This document shows positions 33,119-36,655 of a stretch of DNA of 36,655 nucleotides, piece after piece. The translations under genes and the position numbers were made by a program. This stretch comes from Peptococcaceae bacterium (GTDB lineage Bacteria > Bacillota > Desulfitobacteriia > Desulfitobacteriales > Syntrophobotulaceae). The notes under the pieces are model-generated. The model saw only the letters and a list, made by a program, of their open reading frames with translations, did not search any database and had not been told where the DNA came from. The stretch is taken from the NCBI GenBank assembly GCA_012839895.1, contig DUML01000026.1, positions 1-36,655 on the forward strand, in the 5' to 3' direction. Every line of letters starts with the position of its first letter. The stretch's first letter is position 1.

Positions 33119-33574
33119 ATGAAAATACCATTTTTAGCATTTGTCTTACAAGGTATCCCGGAAAGTATTGCCATGGTTACGCTGGCTTTTGTTATTGCCC
33201 GTATTCCTCTTCAGTGGAAAAAAATAATAGCCATTGGTCTAATAATGGCCACAACGTCTTATATTTTAAGGCTTTTTCCAATCACCTTCGGCATTCATAC
33301 TGTTTTGTTAATAGTCTTGCTCTTTATTTTACTTATCCGTGTAGAAAGAACTAACATTAATGCGTTATTGATCTCCAGCCTGCTAAGCCATTTAGTTGTT
33401 ATTATTGCTGAGACAATATGTTTAGGATTATTAATGTCACTTCTTCATATTTCTTTTGAAGTTCTTTATAACAATGTCGCTCTAAGAATTTTAATGACTT
33501 TACCCCAGGTTATATTGATCTTTATTATTGCTTATATTACTTTAAAAATTCGTTCTAAGAAAGGAAAATTTTAA
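33119..33574 (+). CDS. Kinase-less membrane sensor-like protein, copy 1
   Basis: A 151-residue protein with four to five membrane spans and almost no soluble part. An ideal GGAGGAA (33109-33115) places the start at the ATG at 33119. With the next gene it shares QGIPE at the N terminus, then the motifs FGIHT, SFEVL and RIL-T-PQV near the end. The arrangement resembles the membrane sensing domain of clostridial AgrC/GHKL-type kinases, but the kinase part is absent. Its position just before AgrB and AgrD suggests detection, transport or processing of the peptide. The function is inferred from context and topology. Confidence 0.7.
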   Translation: MKIPFLAFVLQGIPESIAMVTLAFVIARIPLQWKKIIAIGLIMATTSYILRLFPITFGIHTVLLIVLLFILLIRVERTNINALLISSLLSHLVVIIAETICLGLLMSLLHISFEVLYNNVALRILMTLPQVILIFIIAYITLKIRSKKGKF

Positions 33575-33626
33575 TTTAGGTTTAAATTATTATGTTTACT
33601 ATAAATGAGAGGAAAAGGAGAAAGAA

Positions 33627-34094
33627 ATGGTGATCCCATTTCCAGCTTTAATATTCCAAGGGATTCCTGAACAGATAGCTCTTGTGACTTTAGCTTTTGT
33701 TCTGGCTAAGCTTAAGTTAGAATGGCCAAAAATCATTCTTTTTGCTATGGTCTTAACTTTTACTGCTTATTTTATTAGGTATTTTTCGCCAACCTTTGGT
33801 ATTCATACTATTGTTCTTATGGGTATGTTATTTATCTTCTTTGTCGAAAGATATAATGTTCCGGTAATAAAGTCCCTTAAGATATCGGTATCAGTTGCAG
33901 TTATTTTAATTATCACCGAGTCAATTCTCTTAAACTCATTAATGAAGCTTTTCAGTCTATCTTTTGAGGTACTTAATGAGAACATAATATATAGAATCTT
34001 AATTACTTGGCCACAAGTTCTAATTTTATTTTTATTGTCTTTTATTATCATTATTTGGCGAAGGAGAAAAGAAAAATCAAATGAAACTTTCTGA
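33627..34094 (+). CDS. Kinase-less membrane sensor-like protein, copy 2
   Basis: A 155-residue paralogue of the preceding gene: the opening is FPALIFQGIPEQIALVTLAFV, there is a central SPTFGIHT, and the C-terminal SFEVLNENIIYRILITWPQV matches copy 1. It has four to five membrane spans, with a basic tail (WRRRKEKSNETF). AAGGAG (33615-33620) precedes the ATG. It overlaps the AgrB start by 14 bases, so translation is coupled to agrB. Two tandem copies may form a heteromeric receptor, or one may be specialised. No database evidence was available. Confidence 0.7.
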   Translation: MVIPFPALIFQGIPEQIALVTLAFVLAKLKLEWPKIILFAMVLTFTAYFIRYFSPTFGIHTIVLMGMLFIFFVERYNVPVIKSLKISVSVAVILIITESILLNSLMKLFSLSFEVLNENIIYRILITWPQVLILFLLSFIIIIWRRRKEKSNETF

Positions 34095-34665
34095 AATAAG
34101 TGAGCGTATTTCTGAGAGTTTAACACGAGAATTAGACTACAGCGAAGACAAAAAAGAAATTGTTACATATGGCATAGAGACAGCTCTTTTGACTGTCTTA
34201 GGATTCCTGGCAATTATTGCTTTAGCCTTCTTATTTAACGCTGTTGTACCGGCAATTATCGCCGCCTTGTTTGGTGGGGTATTACGGCGCTTGTCCGGAG
34301 GCGCTCATTTTGACACACCTTTGAAATGTTTGACTTTTGGTGCGGTTGTTTATGCCTTGATTGGGGTTGCGGCAAAAGAATTGCTCAAGTATGAATTATA
34401 CAGCACAACGCTGGCCGTAGTGATTTTATTAATAGCCTTGATTGTTATGGTAATCCTTGCCCCGGTAGATTGTGAAGCTAAACCTATTCATTCCCGGGTT
34501 TTAAAAAGAAATTTGAAGATTTCTTCCGTAGCCTTTGTCCTTCTTACCATGGGAATAATTCTTTTTAGCGGTAATACTGTCCTAAATACCAGTGCAGTTT
34601 TGGGAGTATTTTACCAGACTATGACCCTACTGCCGGTATTTAATAATAAAAAAAAGGAGGGTTAA
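34081..34665 (+). CDS. agrB: AgrB-like peptide maturation protease
   Basis: A 194-residue integral membrane cysteine endopeptidase that removes the C-terminal tail of AgrD and cyclises the peptide. The catalytic dyad is present: H76 in SGGAHFDTP and C83 in LKC, the same spacing as H77 and C84 of S. aureus AgrB. It has about five membrane spans after a charged N-terminal amphipathic region. It overlaps the upstream gene by 14 bases, and agrD begins two bases after its stop, so the set is a single operon. Confidence 0.95.
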   Translation: MKLSEISERISESLTRELDYSEDKKEIVTYGIETALLTVLGFLAIIALAFLFNAVVPAIIAALFGGVLRRLSGGAHFDTPLKCLTFGAVVYALIGVAAKELLKYELYSTTLAVVILLIALIVMVILAPVDCEAKPIHSRVLKRNLKISSVAFVLLTMGIILFSGNTVLNTSAVLGVFYQTMTLLPVFNNKKKEG

Positions 34666-34667
34666 GG

Positions 34668-34790
34668 ATGAAAAAAATAGTTTACACCCTGATTACATCC
34701 GCAATTGTACTTCTTGCTACAGCTAGTTCCGTATTTGCCTGCATTTACTGGGCTTATCAACCCAAAGCACCTAAGTCTTTGCAAAAATAA
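34668..34790 (+). CDS. agrD: AgrD-like cyclic lactone autoinducer precursor
   Basis: A 40-residue precursor. AAGGAGG (34654-34660) sits seven bases before the ATG. Residues 1-24 form a basic and hydrophobic leader ending SSVFA. They are followed by the signal core CIYWA at 25-29 and a tail YQPKAPKSLQK, matching the C-x-x-x-x-YQPK-x-PKSL form of clostridial cyclic lactone peptides. By analogy with five-residue rings such as that of C. perfringens, the mature signal would be a thiolactone between Cys25 and Ala29; the exact ring and any exocyclic tail need chemical proof. A strong stem-loop follows two bases after the stop. Confidence 0.93.
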   Translation: MKKIVYTLITSAIVLLATASSVFACIYWAYQPKAPKSLQK

Positions 34791-34791
34791 G

Positions 34792-34818
34792 AATAAGGTG
34801 GGGTATCCCCACCTTATT
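34792..34818 (+). terminator. Stem-loop after agrD (attenuator or terminator)
   Basis: AATAAGGTGGGG (34792-34803) pairs perfectly over 12 bp with CCCCACCTTATT (34807-34818) across a 3-nt loop. The following CTTTGAG is a poor T tract. It may partially terminate, raising agrD over the downstream c-di-GMP gene, or stabilise the upstream mRNA. Confidence 0.6.
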
Positions 34819-34834
34819 CTTTGAGAGGGATAAT

Positions 34835-36451
34835 ATGCTGCATGATGACAAACAAAAACAAGAAAAATATATTCTCGCTTCGCAGGTAATCTCCTTTTGT
34901 TTGCTGGCCATGCTTATTTTGGTTGCTGTCAGTTTTAAAGATCAGTTAACGTATGAAATTGGATATTACCATTCCACCCTTATGTTTTTTGTGGTTTTAC
35001 CGCTGATTGTTTTAATAAGGTTATTAAGCATTCATTATAATAATAAACTAATAGACTACAGTGTAAATAGTTTCTTTTATCTGGTTTCGGCTATTTTTTT
35101 AATATATTTAAACAATAATGCTTTTCAAATTTTGCTAATAATGCCGGTTATTAGTATGGCTTTAAAATATGGTACCAAGCATTCTATCTATACGGTATTA
35201 TGCTCTTTGGTTGTTTTATTGTTTGTCAGCGATAAGAGAAATTTTACTTCTATCGACAGTGACCTGATGTACTGTATAGTATTTATACTGGTGGCTTGGC
35301 TTCTCGGGAATATGCGAGAATCAGAAATGGATATTGAAAAAAAACTGGAGAGATTAGCCCATTACGATGGTTTGACAGACCTCCTTAACCACCGGTCTTT
35401 TCAGCGTATCCTGGAATTGGAGCTTCAGAACGCCGAAAAGAACAAGTCCAGTTTAAGCTTAATTATGTTGGATTTAGATTATTTTAAAATATATAATGAC
35501 TCGTTTGGCCATCAAAAAGGGGATTTGGTTTTACGGCAAGTAGCGGGAATTCTAAAAGATGCTACGCCTTCCAATTGTTATTGTGCCAGGTATGGCGGGG
35601 AAGAGTTTGCTTTAATTTTGCCGGGTATATGTATTGAAATGGCTAAAAGGGTAGGAGAGAACATAAGGAGAAAAATTGAAGAGACTGTTTTTCCTGGCAT
35701 GGAGCTTTTGCCCAAAGGCAAGCTTACCATGTCCGTTGGTATTGCTGAGTATCCTACCATGGCCAACAATAAGGAAAAATTAATCCAAAAAGCGGATGAA
35801 GCCTTATATAAGGCCAAATTTGTCAGCAAAAACAAAGTGGAGACATATTATTCAGTTTTTGATGAATTAAGCCTTGGTTTAATGGAAGAGGAAAGGGATA
35901 TTTTTAATTCTATCCGCACCCTGACCATGGTGATTAATGCCAAAGATAAGTATACTTACGGCCATTCTGAAAGGACTATGCAATTAGCCCAAAAACTCGG
36001 TAAAAGAATAGGTCTGGAGCAAGAGAGCCTGAAAGAGCTCATCTATAGCGCTTTGCTGCATGATATCGGCAAAATTGAAGTGGCTAGGGAGATATTGAAC
36101 AAACCGGGTAAGCTTAGCGAAGAAGAATGGGCAGTGCTTAAACAGCATCCTCAGTGGGGAGCAGATATAATCAGGCCGTTAAAATCTTTAAAAGGTATGG
36201 CCGACATTGTCCGCTTCCATCATGAAAATTATGATGGAAGCGGTTATCCGTTAGGCTTAAAAGGAGAGGAAATTCCTCTAGGGGCACGTATTTTAAGAAT
36301 TATTGACAGTTTTGATGCCATGACCACTATCCGCCAGTATAAGGAAGGTATGACAAAAGAGCAAGCTTTAGAAGAACTTAAAAATTTAACCGGGCGGTAT
36401 TATGACCCTAATCTGCTGGCTGAATTCCTAGCAATGATGCAAGAAGTCTAA
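34835..36451 (+). CDS. Membrane-bound GGDEF and HD-GYP protein
   Basis: A 538-residue protein with about six hydrophobic segments (~12-160), a GGDEF domain and a C-terminal HD-GYP domain. GGDEF makes c-di-GMP from GTP: metal site DLDYFKIYND at 213-222 and signature GGEEF at 254-258, an active variant. The usual RxxD inhibitory site before the signature is replaced by a TPSN region, so feedback inhibition is unlikely. HD-GYP degrades c-di-GMP: HD 409-410, HHENYDGSGYP 462-472. Both catalytic sets look intact. The start is supported by GAGAGGG eleven bases before. The position right after AgrBD, with a stem-loop between, suggests that quorum state may influence c-di-GMP level. Confidence 0.93.
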   Translation: MLHDDKQKQEKYILASQVISFCLLAMLILVAVSFKDQLTYEIGYYHSTLMFFVVLPLIVLIRLLSIHYNNKLIDYSVNSFFYLVSAIFLIYLNNNAFQILLIMPVISMALKYGTKHSIYTVLCSLVVLLFVSDKRNFTSIDSDLMYCIVFILVAWLLGNMRESEMDIEKKLERLAHYDGLTDLLNHRSFQRILELELQNAEKNKSSLSLIMLDLDYFKIYNDSFGHQKGDLVLRQVAGILKDATPSNCYCARYGGEEFALILPGICIEMAKRVGENIRRKIEETVFPGMELLPKGKLTMSVGIAEYPTMANNKEKLIQKADEALYKAKFVSKNKVETYYSVFDELSLGLMEEERDIFNSIRTLTMVINAKDKYTYGHSERTMQLAQKLGKRIGLEQESLKELIYSALLHDIGKIEVAREILNKPGKLSEEEWAVLKQHPQWGADIIRPLKSLKGMADIVRFHHENYDGSGYPLGLKGEEIPLGARILRIIDSFDAMTTIRQYKEGMTKEQALEELKNLTGRYYDPNLLAEFLAMMQEV

Positions 36452-36529
36452 TAATAAGAAGTTCATCGAATTTTGCGCTGTTTAAGCTGTTAAAAATTTT
36501 AAATTAAATTTAATCCTTTAATTAATCGC

Positions 36530-36655
36530 GGCTCTCTGTCAAATGTTGGGGTAACCCTAAAAATGGAGAGTAAATAAACCAGATATTCAAGGAGATGTCT
36601 TCATTGGAGGCATCTTCTTTTGTCATTGAACTTGACCAAATACTCCATTCGCACG
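36530..36655. mobile_element. Possible insertion-sequence end (right edge of window)
   Basis: From 36530, GGCTCTCTGTCAAATG begins a segment that resembles the GG-starting terminal repeats of ISL3-like elements, and AT-rich sequence precedes it. A terminator-like hairpin (36589-36619) follows, as is common near insertion-sequence ends. No transposase or second terminus is inside the window, so this is only a suggestion. Confidence 0.25.
36589..36620 (+). terminator. Terminator-like hairpin near the window end
   Basis: AAGGAGATG (36589-36597) pairs with CATCTTCTT (36611-36619) with one wobble. Further wobble pairs extend inward around a small loop, and TT follows. It could end the GGDEF/HD-GYP transcript. 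Confidence 0.5.

Overview
The window comes from the chromosome of an endospore-forming, low-to-moderate-GC Firmicute, most likely a clostridial (Peptococcaceae/Desulfitobacterium-like) anaerobe. The evidence is two germinant-receptor operons of the GerA/GerB/GerC type, CotF-like coat proteins, a small acid-soluble spore protein, YjcZ-like sporulation miniproteins, an RNase P RNA with a 12-bp closing helix, and an Agr-type cyclic peptide signalling locus. No phage, CRISPR array, rRNA or tRNA was found. This assignment is inference from gene content; no database was searched.

Layout. 1-2.4 kb: tail of an unknown gene, a nitrilase-family amidohydrolase and a Crp/Fnr-type regulator. 2.4-5 kb: a strongly folded intergenic transcript candidate with its own -35 box and terminator, a Nif3-like metalloprotein, a DnaA-box cluster and rnpB with its promoter. 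5-12 kb: a cell-wall-binding amidase, an ADP-ribosylglycohydrolase, a DUF456 membrane protein, an MscS channel, a DUF2007 protein and a stand-alone FMN glutamate-synthase-domain protein (minus strand). 12-16 kb: two miniature sporulation proteins and pyruvate carboxylase (minus strand).

16.4-28 kb is a spore block on the plus strand. It holds germination operon 1 (A-B-C), a small membrane protein, a divergent SASP, two CotF-like coat genes and a terminator, then germination operon 2 (A-C-D-B), a second FMN glutamate-synthase-like protein, a CBO0543-type membrane protein and mnmA. A lipoprotein gene runs convergent to mnmA. Two intergenic gaps in this block carry degenerate copies of a GTCATCCTGAGCG-type repeat.

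31-36.5 kb is the most interesting part. An orphan PAS-containing sensor kinase, preceded by two inverted Spo0A-box-like sites, is followed by two tandem kinase-less membrane proteins that look like AgrC-type sensor domains. Then come AgrB, a 40-residue AgrD-like cyclic lactone peptide precursor and a bifunctional GGDEF/HD-GYP protein. No response regulator is present. The layout suggests peptide quorum sensing linked to sporulation phosphorelay input and c-di-GMP, with receptor units that have no kinase of their own. The last ~125 bases may be the edge of an insertion sequence.
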